Positions 13,591 through 25,400 of a stretch of 64,000 nt of DNA are shown one piece after another (the first letter of the stretch is position 1; every line of letters begins with the position of its first letter). This DNA is from Anabas testudineus (taxonomy: Eukaryota > Chordata > Actinopteri > Anabantiformes > Anabantidae): NCBI RefSeq assembly GCF_900324465.2, contig NC_046617.1, forward strand, positions 12,027,223-12,091,222. The letters are read 5' to 3'. Below the pieces are notes generated by a model. It saw only the letters and a list, made by a program, of their open reading frames with translations. It searched no databases and was not told where the DNA came from. The position numbers and the translations under genes were made by a program.

Positions 13591-14077
13591 ACTCAACAAT
13601 ATGGCACCACCAGCAAATGTACGCACATCTCTATTGTTCTATTGTTCTTCTCAGCAGAATCCATGGTGGTGTTTATATAAATGAGCCAAACAAAGATTTT
13701 CCTTTTAAAACTTCTCTTTCTTCTTCTTTCAGCTGCTCTGGCGAACAGTCCAACCATTAAGATTTTTTAAAGCTCTTTTAAATTTGTACACGTAAAATTG
13801 TGGACACACAAATTCCTTCAATTGAAGATTCGGAGAATCAAAAAACTTTATTGTATTTTTCACTGACAGACACAGAAAGAAAATGTTATGTGAGGATATC
13901 AGATATGAATAAGTTCAGTTTTTCCTAAACAGCCTCCTGTGGCTTTTCAAAGAAAAAGGCATAGGCACAGGAACAACATTAAATATAAAATAATTACAAG
14001 GAGCAACATCAAGAGGACAAAAAACAGGTTTATCATTGTTTGGGGTGGAGTTGTGGGACATGAGACATTTTGGAAAT
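12561..14077. other. Intergenic stretch hgs to claudin
   Basis: No coding exon recognised. It contains a (CA)n microsatellite at about 13544-13586. Near its right end is the claudin 3' UTR with a minus-strand AATAAA (tttatt at 13847-13852), about 225 bases past the claudin stop. The remainder looks like ordinary unique AT-rich sequence. Confidence 0.5.
13544..13586. repeat. (CA)n microsatellite
   Basis: About 21 CA units without interruption. Apparent Cys-Val reading frames across it are artefacts of the repeat. Confidence 0.95.
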
Positions 14078-14725
14078 TTAGACATAACCTTTAACTTGTG
14101 TGGCAGGTCCCCTACGAGGACTACTTTCTCCACTGCTGAAGGTGGGTGACCCTGGGATGCCAGGGGGACTTGACCCAGCATAAAGCAGAGACCCTCCAAT
14201 GAGGAGCAAGGCTGAAGCCCCCCAGCCGATGTACAGGGCCGGACCAAGCTCACGCTTGTGTGGAGCTGCCACATGTGGGTCATAAAAATCCCTGATGATG
14301 GAGTGGGCAGTCCAGCAGATGGGCACAAGGTAGAGAAACCCTGCAATGGCAAAAAGAGCTCCAGAGATGCGAGCAATACGTGCTTTGAGGCTGTTTATGC
14401 CAATGCACTTAGTGCACTTGACTCCTAGGACCCCCATAGCCAGAGCTAGGCCACAGAGCAGAATGGAGAAGACAGTGAGGCCCCGGGCAGCTTGCATGTC
14501 ACTGGGAAGAGCCAACAAGCTGTCGTACACCTTACACTGGATCTGACCTGTGCTCTGCACAATGCAATTCATCCAAAGGCCCTCCCAAATGATCTGAGCT
14601 GTCACTATGTTGTTACCAATGAAGGCAGTGACCCTCCACAGGGGGATGGCACAGACTACTAATCCACCCACCCAGCCCACAATAGACAGGATCAGGCCCA
14701 GTAACTGCATGCCCGTGGTTGCCAT
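14078..14725 (-). CDS. Claudin (claudin-4/-3/-6-like)
   Basis: Tight-junction membrane protein of 215 residues encoded in one uninterrupted exon. Four hydrophobic segments are visible (about 8-28, 80-102, 117-138 and 160-182). The first extracellular loop carries the claudin signature: IWEGLWMNC, then a second cysteine in QIQCKVYDSLLALP. The cytoplasmic tail ends KGYV, a PDZ-binding terminus for ZO proteins. The best remembered match is the claudin-3/4/6/9 group (WRVTAFIGNNIVTAQ, WTAHSIIRDFYDP, KRELGPALYIGW), but fish have many lineage-specific claudins, so I give no number. Claudins seal or select ions between epithelial cells. A 5' UTR intron is likely: a minus-strand acceptor lies near 14918 and a possible donor near 15795. 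Confidence 0.93.
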   Translation of the reverse strand: MATTGMQLLGLILSIVGWVGGLVVCAIPLWRVTAFIGNNIVTAQIIWEGLWMNCIVQSTGQIQCKVYDSLLALPSDMQAARGLTVFSILLCGLALAMGVLGVKCTKCIGINSLKARIARISGALFAIAGFLYLVPICWTAHSIIRDFYDPHVAAPHKRELGPALYIGWGASALLLIGGSLLYAGSSPPGIPGSPTFSSGESSPRRGPATQVKGYV

Positions 14726-16528
14726 GGTGGAAAGTGTTTTGTAAATCTGATGGATTTGTCTTGATCAGTCTGGACCAGAGGGTACACTTATATCCCCACA
14801 AAGAAAAGCTGAAAGTACTGGAAATGTTGTGCTCCACTATTGAATCTTCAGTCTCTGGGTCGATGATGTTGAGGAATTCAGGTTAGGTTGTGCAGGGACA
14901 GGTCTCCTGAAATTCTGAGAAATAAGTAAAGTCAATCAATAAATCAATCAATCACTCAATCACATTATTAACATACAAATGAAGCACAATTTACAGATAC
15001 AAATATGTCCATATACTGTTACGTCTAACAATATACACATACAGTAATGCAATAAAGTATGAAAAGATTAATGGAGACTATATTTATCATAAATATTTGA
15101 AGAAAGAAGCGCTGGCCCATGTTTAGTGGATTCCAGTGAGAACCACAGAGAATAGCCTTGTTTGACACAGCTGTGGGTGTCCAGCTACGCCTTGCTGGGT
15201 GAGTGGATTATCTCAGAAAAACATGAGGAGACAACACAAGCAGCTTTCATGAAGGCTTTTAGAGTGGGCCAGGAGGACCTGCTTCATCTATTTATCACAG
15301 CTCTCAGTATCCACATTTTTACCAGTTCTGTGAACCAAACTCTCCCTGCAGATGATCGGTCGAGAGACATTGGTAAATGTCAAAGAGATAGGAAGTGGCT
15401 GTTACATTTTCACTTTAGCTGTTACGTGTTTGAGGAGATAATAAGATATTTGATATAAGTAACTGCTTTGCAAGTGGGTAGATAACAATCATATGAATTC
15501 TTAAACTAGAACAACAAGTCCAATCAGCCCGTTAGACTGTTACAAAGACCCCCAGATCTGTACCTTAACCTTGCTACAACTAAGACCATGTGGAAAGTTG
15601 AAATAATACTAGAGATAATGTTATGAGGCAAGATCAACTGACAAGAGCCTATACATCTACCTCTAACACAGAAACTACTAAGAAGAAATATTAAATTGTG
15701 ATATATAATTATTATTATCAGCATTCTTTATTTTTCCATCAGATTTCTAACCTCCACAGTCATGTTAATAATGAATATTATTAGGCTTTTTACCTGAAAT
15801 GAAGTATGTTGGGCTCCTCTGCCACAGGTTAGTGTTACTGGTCCTTTGCTTGTGTAGATAAGCTGTGTGTGACTGGAGTTGTGAATGACGGTCCAGAGAC
15901 TTCAGTTCAGTCCACAAGAAGGCTGGTGGGCGAAGGAGCCTCGGTCTCAGAGCTTAGGTGAACTTCAGTAATGAGCGTTGATCAGCTTCGACACCCGGGA
16001 CTGGGATAGAGATGGGGTTGCCCTCGGAGAAGCCAGCACAAGTCTGTGTGGCAGTGGGCAGAAGCATGCACTTGTGTGCACGGCGGTGTCAGTGTGTGAA
16101 TGCGTGAATGTGTTTGAGTGTGTCTCCCAGTGCCTGGTGTATGAGCACAATGCCCTGCTGTTTTGTGGTGCCCTCCCTACCCGCTCCTCATCAACCTCTG
16201 TCACAGCCCTGCAGCCTTTACCATCCATCCAACTCAGCCACACATTTTCTCTTTTTTGACCCTGGCTCACTTGTTCATTTATGAGAGCCTACTCTTTTCT
16301 TCTCCTTTTCAGTCTGTTTATTGGTTTCATTGAAGTTTTCAAGTGTGGCAACTTTGTCCTTATGCAACCTTTTGTTCATTGTTCTGGCAGGGAAAATGTT
16401 GTCCATTCATTGCCAATTGATTATAACATTGAAAAATATATTTATCACAGTGGATACATATCAGAAAGATAATCATTTGCAACTGTATTTATACTGTAGA
16501 TTTTTAAATGCTGGATTGGCAGTGATGT
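14726..16528. other. Claudin upstream region
   Basis: No coding exon found. On the minus strand, a pyrimidine tract ending in AG near 14918 and a CAG/GTAAAA junction near 15795 suggest one or two noncoding 5' exons of the claudin, with the promoter near 15.9-16.0 kb. The 3' UTR of the TRIM-like gene occupies the right end. The 93-101 residue open frames around 15965-16270 on both strands overlap one another and have no recognisable domain. Confidence 0.4.
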
Positions 16529-18355
16529 TCAGATGCTGCAAAAACTGGAAGAGATTATCAATGGAGCAGCATTTTTGCCACCGTGCAGGCGACCAGGACT
16601 GAAGAATGGATGGAGCCTGTCATTGAATGTTTCTGTGAAGGTGTAAATGTGAACTCCGGATTCTGCACAGTAGAAGGAAACACGGCCTTCTGTGTAGTCC
16701 ACAAACACACCCACCTTCCTGGGTCTCTGCTGCAGAGCCAACAGGGTGACGGGAGATGTGTTGGCAATGTACTGGCCCCCAGCCTTCAGGCTTAAAGTCC
16801 AGAAACCGTTAGCAGGGCAGACAGTGAACTTGCCCTTCCTGTTTATGGACTGTCTGACAACACCCAGGTTCCACTCAATCTTCTCCCCGACTTCCACCTC
16901 CCAGTAACACCTTCCACTGTCAAGAGTTTCTTTGGCCAGCACGTTGGCCACACGGTCAAACCGCTTAGGGTGGTCTGGTACCTCCTGAAGCTTGTCTGTA
17001 TGTCTCACTTGCTTTCTGTCATCTGAGACAGACAGGAAAGGATGTGCTGTCTTAGCACTCAAGTTGACATCCACTAAGACAGAGGGAGAAGAAGTGTTGA
17101 ATAAAGGGTCAGACATCATCGACAGAGGTGTGAAGAGAAGAGATTAAACTTTTACTTCAAGATTCCCCTTGCTTTTCTGATATCCTTTTATTTTCGTATA
17201 CACCTGCAGCCTTACCTGTGTATTTCTCTATTCTCTTAAGTTCTGTTAAAAAAAAGAGCAGCCACTGTCACTGTAAGTACATTTATTGTAAAATGCCAAT
17301 TTAATACATAAAAATGTGTAATACTCACCAGATTTTGAGAGCCTGTTGACTTCTAACTTGATCTTTTCCATTATGTCTGACAATGCTTGTCTAGTGACGC
17401 CAACACAAGGGTCGGTTTCTACAGTAACCTTGGACCAGTCCTTCATCTCAGAAGGGCAAATGTTGGAAACAGCGCTCTACATGACATCAACAAAGACACA
17501 AATATTTTATTAATCATTGATTTAGTGCTTCATAATCCCCGTCGTCGTCAGTAGGTGCTTACCAAATCAACTTGCTTTGTGTCGTCACTTTGATCCGCGT
17601 TTGCAGGAATCTGCGGATCAGATTCGGTGATCTCTTTCCTCAACTCGTGGATCTCCTGTTTGAGCTCTTTCACCAGTGTTTCTACTCTCTTCTCTTCCAC
17701 TCTCTGTCTCTCCTCAATCGCTGTAATTACAGCTTTGTGATTCTTCTCCATTGCAAGTACCAGGGCCGAGAAGACTTTTTGGCTCTCTCGCACCTCTTTG
17801 AGGTAAAAGTTCTGGTTGGATGTCATCATCATCGTTCATCAGTAAACATTTTCAAGAATGAACATAGATTTGTATAGAATCTGTTTTATAGGAATTTTCA
17901 ACATACCTTTTGAAGCTCGAGAGAATTTTTCAACCTTTCTATCTTCTGAAGCCTTTCTTGAATCATTTGCTGAACATCTACAACCTGCACATGTGCAATG
18001 GAGTTACAAGCATACATATATGTGCTGGATTTATTCCTTGTCACATTAAGTCACATATGAATGAACAACAAATGCGATAAAGTACCATGTCCTCAATAGG
18101 TGGTTTCTCTGGCCGAGTCTTCCTATAGTTCTCAGAGACATCTGCCAGAATGCGGTTGACACTGAGGTCAGGCCTGTCAGTAAACACCCTCTTACAGTGG
18201 GGGCAGTATTTGGACTGGTGTCGCTCCCAGTAGCGGCTCAGGCAGCACAAGCAGAAGCTGTGTCCACATGGTATTGTCACTGGGTTGGTGAAGATGTTTC
18301 TACAGAGTGAGCACAAGAAGTGCTTCTCAGGGAGAAGGCTGATGGTAGAGGCCAT
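16529..18355 (-). CDS. TRIM-like E3 ligase (RING, coiled coil, PRY-SPRY)
   Basis: Six coding exons (18086-18355, 17907-17984, 17563-17811, 17329-17476, 17216-17242, 16529-17073) encode 438 residues. The N-terminal C3HC4 RING finger spans about residues 14-55 (CSLC, CGHSFCLCC, CPHC) and is the likely ubiquitin-ligase module. Three exons of charged, heptad-like sequence form the coiled coil (for example ERLQKIERLKN, ERQRVEEKRVETLVKELKQE). The last exon is a full PRY-SPRY domain with LDSGRCYWEVEVGEK and GFWTLSLKAGGQY. No B-box cysteine/histidine pattern is visible between RING and coiled coil. The 27-nt fifth exon is typical of TRIM and finTRIM genes. The start codon follows an acceptor by one base, so exon 1 is noncoding, possibly with a donor near 19364. 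An antiviral or inflammatory role is plausible from the family, not shown here. Confidence 0.88.
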
Positions 18356-19821
18356 GCTGTGAAAATACCCAAAGAGTGATGTCAGTGTACAAGTGGTGTT
18401 TTTCTGTTACCTCTGTGTCTCAGCAGTGTTTTATTTAACTGGTATATCTGATAACAGAGCGTCTAAACCTTTTTTTTAAGGAAAAAAATAATGATATAGA
18501 AGAAGATTATTATATATAATTTTTTGTCATATGTGGTAAAGTTGGAGCTAGTTATATTTATATTTATTTATATATTTTTGTTATTTTGTATACAGGAAAG
18601 AAAATCTTTGATATTATATATTACAAATTCTAATTAATTCATATTCCCTCTCACATGTAGTAGAGAAGAAATGCAAAGTACCTGTAGTAATGAAATGCTA
18701 CCAATAAGTTGTGTAGACATTGACAAATGATGATAAATGCAGCGTAATAAATTAAATCTAAAACATTTACACAGAACACACAACACATATTTTCAGCCAA
18801 GCACTCAGACTCTCAGGAATGGGACATTATGTTCTTAAACACAGTGACATTCTTTCCATAATATGATACAGGATGTGTGTATTTCCTACACAGTAACATT
18901 AATTTGGTGGGTGAAAGCTCCCCACATGAAGCCTAGTCTCCTGTTTTATTTTCTGACACAATGTTTTCTCTTTGACATTGTCACAGATGTCAGACTTGAA
19001 AAGAACTTATTTGTGATCAAGGACGAACAGACTAACAGAGAATGGCGGCAGCGGAGTAAAAGATGTGATGCAAATATGTGGTCAAACAGGTAGCAGCCAG
19101 ATGGTTTATTACGTCATCAGAGAGCTACTACTCAACATGAAAAAACGTCTAATGAAAAACTGAAACCACTAAAATCTACTAAAATAACTCCCGAGTTTTG
19201 ACTCTGTCGTATTCTGACCTTCATGTAGGAAAGAATCTGAGATTATGTAACAGGCTCATAATTGAACCAGGGGTTAGATTTAGGCCTGATAGTCAGAACA
19301 TACGTAGTTTTGTCATAAATCAAATAGAAACTACTATAAAGAGGATCAAAATGTGGAGAGTCTTACCTTTACCTGCTGAACTTGTCTGGGTAGCACTGCA
19401 GTCAGCCAGCACTGCCTCTCTTTACGGTTTCATGTAATAACACGAGGAGACTGCTAATGGTTTACACTCAACAGGTGCACTAAGGTGTGTTTGCCCTGTT
19501 TGAGAAAAGGGCTGTGCTTCAGACAATGACACTCTCAGTTGAGACTCCACCCTGAATGTTATCTGAGCTGCACTTTAACCAACCAACAGCAGGGTATCAG
19601 GAAATGTTGGATTTGGTCAGCAAATGAAAGCAAGACAAACAGCGATCATGCTGTCGCAAATTTATTTAAATTGTATCAATTTACAGTTAAACATTAATGT
19701 AAAGGAACTTGTGCCTTCATGTGTCTGATCTGGTATCAAGCCAACAGAAAAGCGACATAAGCAACATTTAAGAACAAAGATCACATGCATTTTTCTTTCT
19801 CCTCATCATACTACACAACTT
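18356..19821. other. TRIM-like 5' region and GIMAP-like 3' flank
   Basis: No coding exon seen. It probably contains the noncoding first exon of the TRIM-like gene (candidate donor near 19364 on the minus strand) and the 3' UTR of the GIMAP-like gene, which has a minus-strand AATAAA (tttatt) at 19661-19666, about 156 bases past that stop. Confidence 0.45.
19154..19167. promoter_or_regulatory. ISRE-like element
   Basis: The bases gaaaaactgaaacc match the interferon-stimulated response element pattern AAAnnGAAAC. They sit upstream of the TRIM-like start codon, in its probable first intron. An octamer ATGCAAAT lies about 90 bases away near 19069. Both are short motifs that can occur by chance, so this is suggestive only. 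Confidence 0.35.
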
Positions 19822-21186
19822 TCATGTTCGAGGAGTAGCAAAGAAACGATTGATAAAGATTGAGTTAAAGTTGAGTCTGGCAGGTGGGGCCACTCTGTTC
19901 TCCATATGCTTTATAGCCACCTGGGCTGTTCCGCCTGCTGATCCTCCAACTGCACCACCTATGATCCCATAAAGAACCATCCCCCCTGGCCCCTCAATAG
20001 ACCCAACCAGTACTCCCATGACAGCTCCCACAACTAAACCAGTCCCCAGCCCTCTGGCCAGGGAAGTTCTGAGCCAGCCATTGTCCATCTCTGCTTTGGC
20101 TCTGATCTCAGCACCGACGTTGGCAGTGTAAGCGTCTTTCCTGTAATACAGTTCATCTGCTAGGTACTGCTTTTCCATCTCAGTCCATACCTTTTCGATC
20201 TCTGCTGCTCTCTGCTTCCTGAGTCTCTTTTCCTCCTTCTTCACGCTGTCTTCGGCTTTCTGGAAGGTTCTGCTAGAGAAGGAGCTCCCTCCTAATGAGG
20301 CCACCATCCACTCTATCTTTTGCAGCAGCTCTCTGTCTCGGTCCCGGGAGCAATCTCTCCAGTTCTTGTTGAAAAAGTGAAAGCGTCCACCATACTTTTC
20401 GATCAGTTCTCTCAGGTGCCAGTTGGTCTGCACCCTGTCTTCAAGGGCGGCTTCATCCAGATTTCCTTCACAGGCCAGAAGAACCATGCAGTGCTTTAAA
20501 CAGTGTCTTCCAAACCGCTCCTTCATCAGTTTGGCCGTTCTCATGTCATTTGGGGAGATTTTCTCGATGTCAAAAGCAGCAAGAAAAGCATGGGGACCTG
20601 GGATACATAAGCACTTAGACCTTCTCAGCTCCATTTTCCTCTTGGCTCGAGATATATCTTTGTCATAGATGTTTGGTCCATTGATAAGAGCCACTCGCCT
20701 ACCAGCCAGCTCTCCAGTACTCTTCCTGCTGCCAGAGATGCTGGTGACGTCTTTTGAAAACTCTTCCCTCCCAAGTATGGCATTGGTTAGCAGAAACTGA
20801 GAAGGTCCACTGCTACCAACCATCATGAGCCTCAGTTCTGTAGTAGAGCCTGTGATAACAATAAGTTCAGTCCAATTAGAAAAAGAAATAATTTTAACTG
20901 AGTGCAAAAGGGAAATGTGCACTGGTTACAGCACATGTATCATGATTTATATTTACTTCACACACTTACCCATCATGTTATACATAGGAGGGACAAAATG
21001 ATTAAAACTGCCAAGATATCATCCATAAAACTGTCAAGATATCATCCATAAAACTGTCAAGATATCCCCAAAATCTGTAGGATTCTTCGAAGACAGACAG
21101 AAATACTACCCATTTCTGCCTCAGCTAACAAAAAAAGTCATTTTAATGTAATATTTGTTTAGCTTACCTTTCTTCCTTTTATCCAT
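19822..21186 (-). CDS. GIMAP/AIG1-like pseudo-GTPase with glycine-rich tail
   Basis: Two coding exons: 21168-21186 (MDKRKK plus one base) and 19822-20849, giving 348 residues. The main exon opens TELRLMMVGSSGPSQFLLTN, which aligns by pattern to the AIG1 domain start, and later GGRFHFFNKN matches the AIG1 GxRxxxFNN segment. The nucleotide-binding motifs are degraded. The P-loop has no Lys-Ser/Thr pair (GSSGPSQF), the DTPG motif reads NGPN, and the RKED-like G4 reads ACEGNL. A charged coiled-coil stretch follows (about 215-265). Then comes a hydrophobic glycine-rich region (about 280-325; GLVVGAVMGVLVGS and YGIIGGAVGGSAGG), like a membrane-inserting glycine zipper. Start choice: MDKRKK is followed by a perfect AAAG/GTAAGC donor in the right phase, whereas the alternative MYNMM exon at 20970-20985 would be a 5'-terminal exon. 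GIMAP proteins act on lymphocyte organelle membranes. This role is inferred. Confidence 0.75.
21003..21066. repeat. 23-bp short tandem repeat
   Basis: About 2.7 copies of a 23-base unit (aaactgtcaagatatcatcca and variants) within the first intron of the GIMAP-like gene. The first unit differs from the others by one base. Confidence 0.85.
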
Positions 21187-22470
21187 CTGACAGATTTGCA
21201 GCACCAATCAACTATTAATTTGGATTCTCACAAAGATTTCTAGCTTCTGTCTGGACTGAATGCATTATCATACCTCAACTGTTACTGTAAACACATCTCT
21301 ATTCCTTTCCCTAATCTCTCTCTCTCTCTCTCTCTGTTTTTCTCTCTCTGCAATGATGAGGTAATTGAGCATCAGATTAAATACTGAGTGGAAAATGTCC
21401 TCAGGGTTGGAATTCGGTGGAGGCGCATTCACATTTATTGACATTTTTAATGAAATACTAAGATTATTTACATAGTAAAATACTGTGTGAATGAATATGA
21501 CAAATTTTCCCATGTAAATCTAAACAAAAGAGAATTTTACTGACTAAACTTAGTTGATTTGTTTCACTGTAACAGTACATATTCATATTTATTGTCATTT
21601 GAATATTTTAAATGGGATTGCACAAGGTCACTTCACTGTCGACCCACTAGACATCGTTTTTGCTGGGGTTAAAGAAAATCAATCATTCATTAAATTAGTT
21701 TGATCCTGTGTGAGTGGAGCACAAATTTAAGTTCTAAATATAGACTGCTGTCATTATGTGCTGTTGCTGCAACAGCAAATATCACTGTTTACCTATATCA
21801 TATACCTGGTCATATGTTACTGAGTATCATAAAAAGACCATGAGAAATACCTTGCATTCAGTAGTAGTAGTTTAGATAAACTGAAAACTTTTCTGATACA
21901 CATAATACATCTAATATTTGACATAAGCAAACTGAAAAATGTTAGATTATAACAATAAAAAAAATCTGTTTTATGCAAATTGTTTAAGGCAATTCTCTAA
22001 TTAGCCTTAAAGTAACTGTTTATATTAATTTAAAGCACTGATTGACTTTTTTTTACTGTTTCAATTATTTTTTATTTTGTATATACCCAGAGGGACTTCA
22101 AGAGTCCTGTAAGCTGCCATAAGAGACAGTAATAGCTACTTGATATCATAATTTTCTGTGTTTTATTTCTCACGGTTATCATATGAGTTGTAAATACATT
22201 TAAATCAAATATTAGGAAGACAGCGCCTCCTTGTGGTCAAATCGTTTAACACAAGAGGAAATGACGTTTCTGCATTTCCTGCATGAAGCGACATGAAAGC
22301 TGCTGGAAACACGCTGAAACTGTGTAAACAGACAAAGTGACCTGATGCTGCTTTGTCGCTTCTTTGGTCACACTGTCGACATGCAAATGCTGATACAGGT
22401 TTTCCGCTGTGATTAAATGATGGGCAACACCGACACTTAGTGAGGGAGTCAAACTAATGCTGCCCCCACA
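21187..22470. other. Intergenic stretch GIMAP-like to rsad1
   Basis: Shared upstream region of two divergent genes, about 1.3 kb. It holds a (TC)n tract near 21318-21340 and is otherwise AT-rich. No coding exon is seen. The last 200 bases before 22471 are less AT-rich and are probably the rsad1 promoter. Confidence 0.45.
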
Positions 22471-25400
22471 ATGATCCGACGCACATCTCTCCCAGTCAGA
22501 CGCGTCCTCTTTCCCAGTCTGCGCCGCTTCTCTGGGGGAGAAATAGCTGAAGATAATGAATGTGCAGACTCTGCAGACCTCACACAGCAGGCGTCCCTCT
22601 ATGTGCATGTGAGCTGGCTTTTTTTTTTTTTTTTTTTTTTGCAGTATTCCTATGCAGAGATAAATGCATATCCAAGAACTGACTTATATCTGCTTTTCAG
22701 TGAAGATTTATTCTTTTTAAATGCCAACACAATGTCATGTGTAGAAGGTTTATGTTTTCATCACCTCCTCCATTCCCCAGTGGCCCTACTGTCTGAGGAG
22801 GTGTTCCTACTGCAACTTTAACAAGTACATACCCAGAGAGAACAATAACCACATCATGACCGAGTGCCTTCAGCGGGAGACTGAGACGTTGCTACGCCTC
22901 AGTCAGGTATCCAGGTACGGTGAGATGTAATTATTCAATATCGTCTGCAGTTTTCAGCGCGCGCCTTCAATAATCTCCTGTGTTTCCATTTGCAGCATCA
23001 CTTCAGTATTTTTTGGTGGTGGGACTCCCAGTCTGGCTCACCCCTCAACAATTGCTGTGATCCTCGAAACAGTTTCCAGGCGGGTGAATCTATCAGATAA
23101 GGTCGAGGTTACACTTGAGGTCAACCCCACTGCATTAGGAATGTCAACGTTAGAGGACTTTTGCCAAGCTGGAGTGAACCGTTTCTCCATTGGGGTCCAG
23201 GTATATAAAATAATATTAGACCATCTAAAGAATGCATCATGTACTTTGCAGCTTTCACTCCCCCCCCCATCACTTTTTCAATCTCTCAGTCTTTGCAGGA
23301 TGACGACTTGATGTTTCTGGGAAGAGACCACAATTCTCATCAGGCTTTAGAAACTATTGCAGAGGCTCAGAGGCTGTGTCCTGGGAGGGTGTCAGTGGAT
23401 GTCATGTTCGGACGTCCCAGACAGACGGTTGAATCGTGGGAGACTGAGTTGACTGAGTTGTTGAGGGTCTGTGATGACCACGTGTCTTTGTACCAGCTGA
23501 CAATGGAGCGAGGGACCCAGCTGTTTAAAAAAGTGCAGCAAGGGGAAGTGAGTATGCCCACTGATGACGTGACAGCAGAGATGTACCAGTGTGCCAGGGG
23601 GACTCTGCGCCAGCATGGCTTTCTGCAGTATGAGGTGTCAAACTTTGCAAGACATGTAAGCACAGTAACCGTTTACTCATTCTCCTGCTCACTTTAGGAG
23701 ACAGTGATTCTTTATTAACATTAGACATTTATTTGAATGCAGGAATTCAACTAACATTTAATGGTGGCTGAAGGCTATCTTTTCAAATGAATTGCTTCAT
23801 TCAGCCAAAAGTTCAAGCAATCTCCAGATACTCAGTTTAAATGACTGAAAAGCATCAAATCTTCTCTTCTGAGAGGCTGAAATGTTCAAAATAAAAAATA
23901 TTGAACAGTGAATCAGTCAAAAATATTCGGAATACTAAAGGTGATTAATAAGGCATAAAAATAATTACTAGGCAATTACCGGGAAACATTGTTTCCATAG
24001 AAACATAGAAATAGAAGACAAATGAATGAATGAGAAATTATTCAAGTTCACAAATAATGAACGGCACATTTACACAGATACATTTATTCACGTCTACAGC
24101 CATGCCATCAACAGTATCAGGCTGTATTTAAACATGGTGGTGCTTTGAACTAAATGCTAACAGCAGCTACTGTCATACCCACAAAATCCATGCTAATGTT
24201 TACCGATAACGGTTACCAACTTGAGATGTTTCAGCCTGGACCGAGGTGGTGACCCAACCAACGAAAACAGTGAGCGTGTTAAACATTAAACCTGCTATGC
24301 TTTGGCACGCACCACTACATTACATGTTAGCTCATAACAGTAGACAAACTACGCAGTCATCTTTCTTTGAGTTAAGTCAAAGTTAATATGGTTGGATGTG
24401 TGCTGCTGATTTGATTTGGTGACGACATCACAATAAAACATTTCTCTTTCTCGTCTCTAGAATGCAGTGAGTCATCACAACCTGAGCTACTGGAGAGGAA
24501 GACAGTACATCGGTGTTGGCCCGGGTGATTTAATCTCTACATATAAAGCAGTGACCATGAATGTTGTACTTGTGGTTTAGTTAATTGCAATATTTTTCGT
24601 CTGGAACAGGAGCGCACGGGCGGTTTGTCCCTCTCGGGGAGGGAGGTGTCCTTCGCGAGGCCCGAACCCAGACTTTGGAGCCTGATGTGTGGATTCGTGA
24701 GGTCCAACAGAGGGGACATGGGACACGGAGGAGGATTCCCCTCCGCCATCTTGAACTGTGAGCTGTTCCACTTAGGCGTTGTGTCCTGTAATGGGCATAT
24801 TTAGTTATTTCACAGCTCCGAATCTCAATCCACAAATTCTACACCCATGCGATACGTCACAGTTATGTATTAGCCAGTCCACAGAGTGTAATCTAACATA
24901 ATGTGAGAAACACTGTGTTCACTCTACATGTGCTTGTTCTTTCAAACATTCTGTCCTCACGAAACTCTATCATCACTTGTCCATTTAGCTCGTGTGCACA
25001 GTCTGTTCTGACCTTGTCGTTATCAAGTCCTCTAGTCACCGTGAAGTTGTGGCATGAATGGTGTTTGTTTGGCAGATTGGAGGAGGTGTTGGTGATGGGG
25101 ATGAGAATGACTGAGGGCATCAATCACAAGGTGAGGTGCACACGGTAGTGAGCACATTCTATTCTATTCAGCACAGTTTATTCATCATCAGTTAAGGCGA
25201 TGTTCAATATTGAGTGCATTTTATGCACTGTGATAATATTGTTTGTGTTGTATCTAACAGCACTGGGAGTTGTTTAGTCCTCAGCTGTGCCTCCATGAAA
25301 TCTTCGGTGCATCTATTGATGTCCAAGAGTTGCTACGGAGAGGACAGCTAATTCTTGATGACAGGTGATTGTCAGGACTTTGGTGCAAATGTTCGCTGGC

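Noticed and set aside
13409-13626. Minus-strand Cys-Val repeat frames
   Set aside because: They come from the (CA)n microsatellite.
20970-20985. Alternative first exon (MYNMM) for the GIMAP-like gene
   Set aside because: It has a usable donor in the right phase, but no acceptor to join it to an upstream exon. The MDKRKK exon at 21168-21186 has an equally good donor and a more usual basic N-terminus. It remains possible as an alternative first exon.
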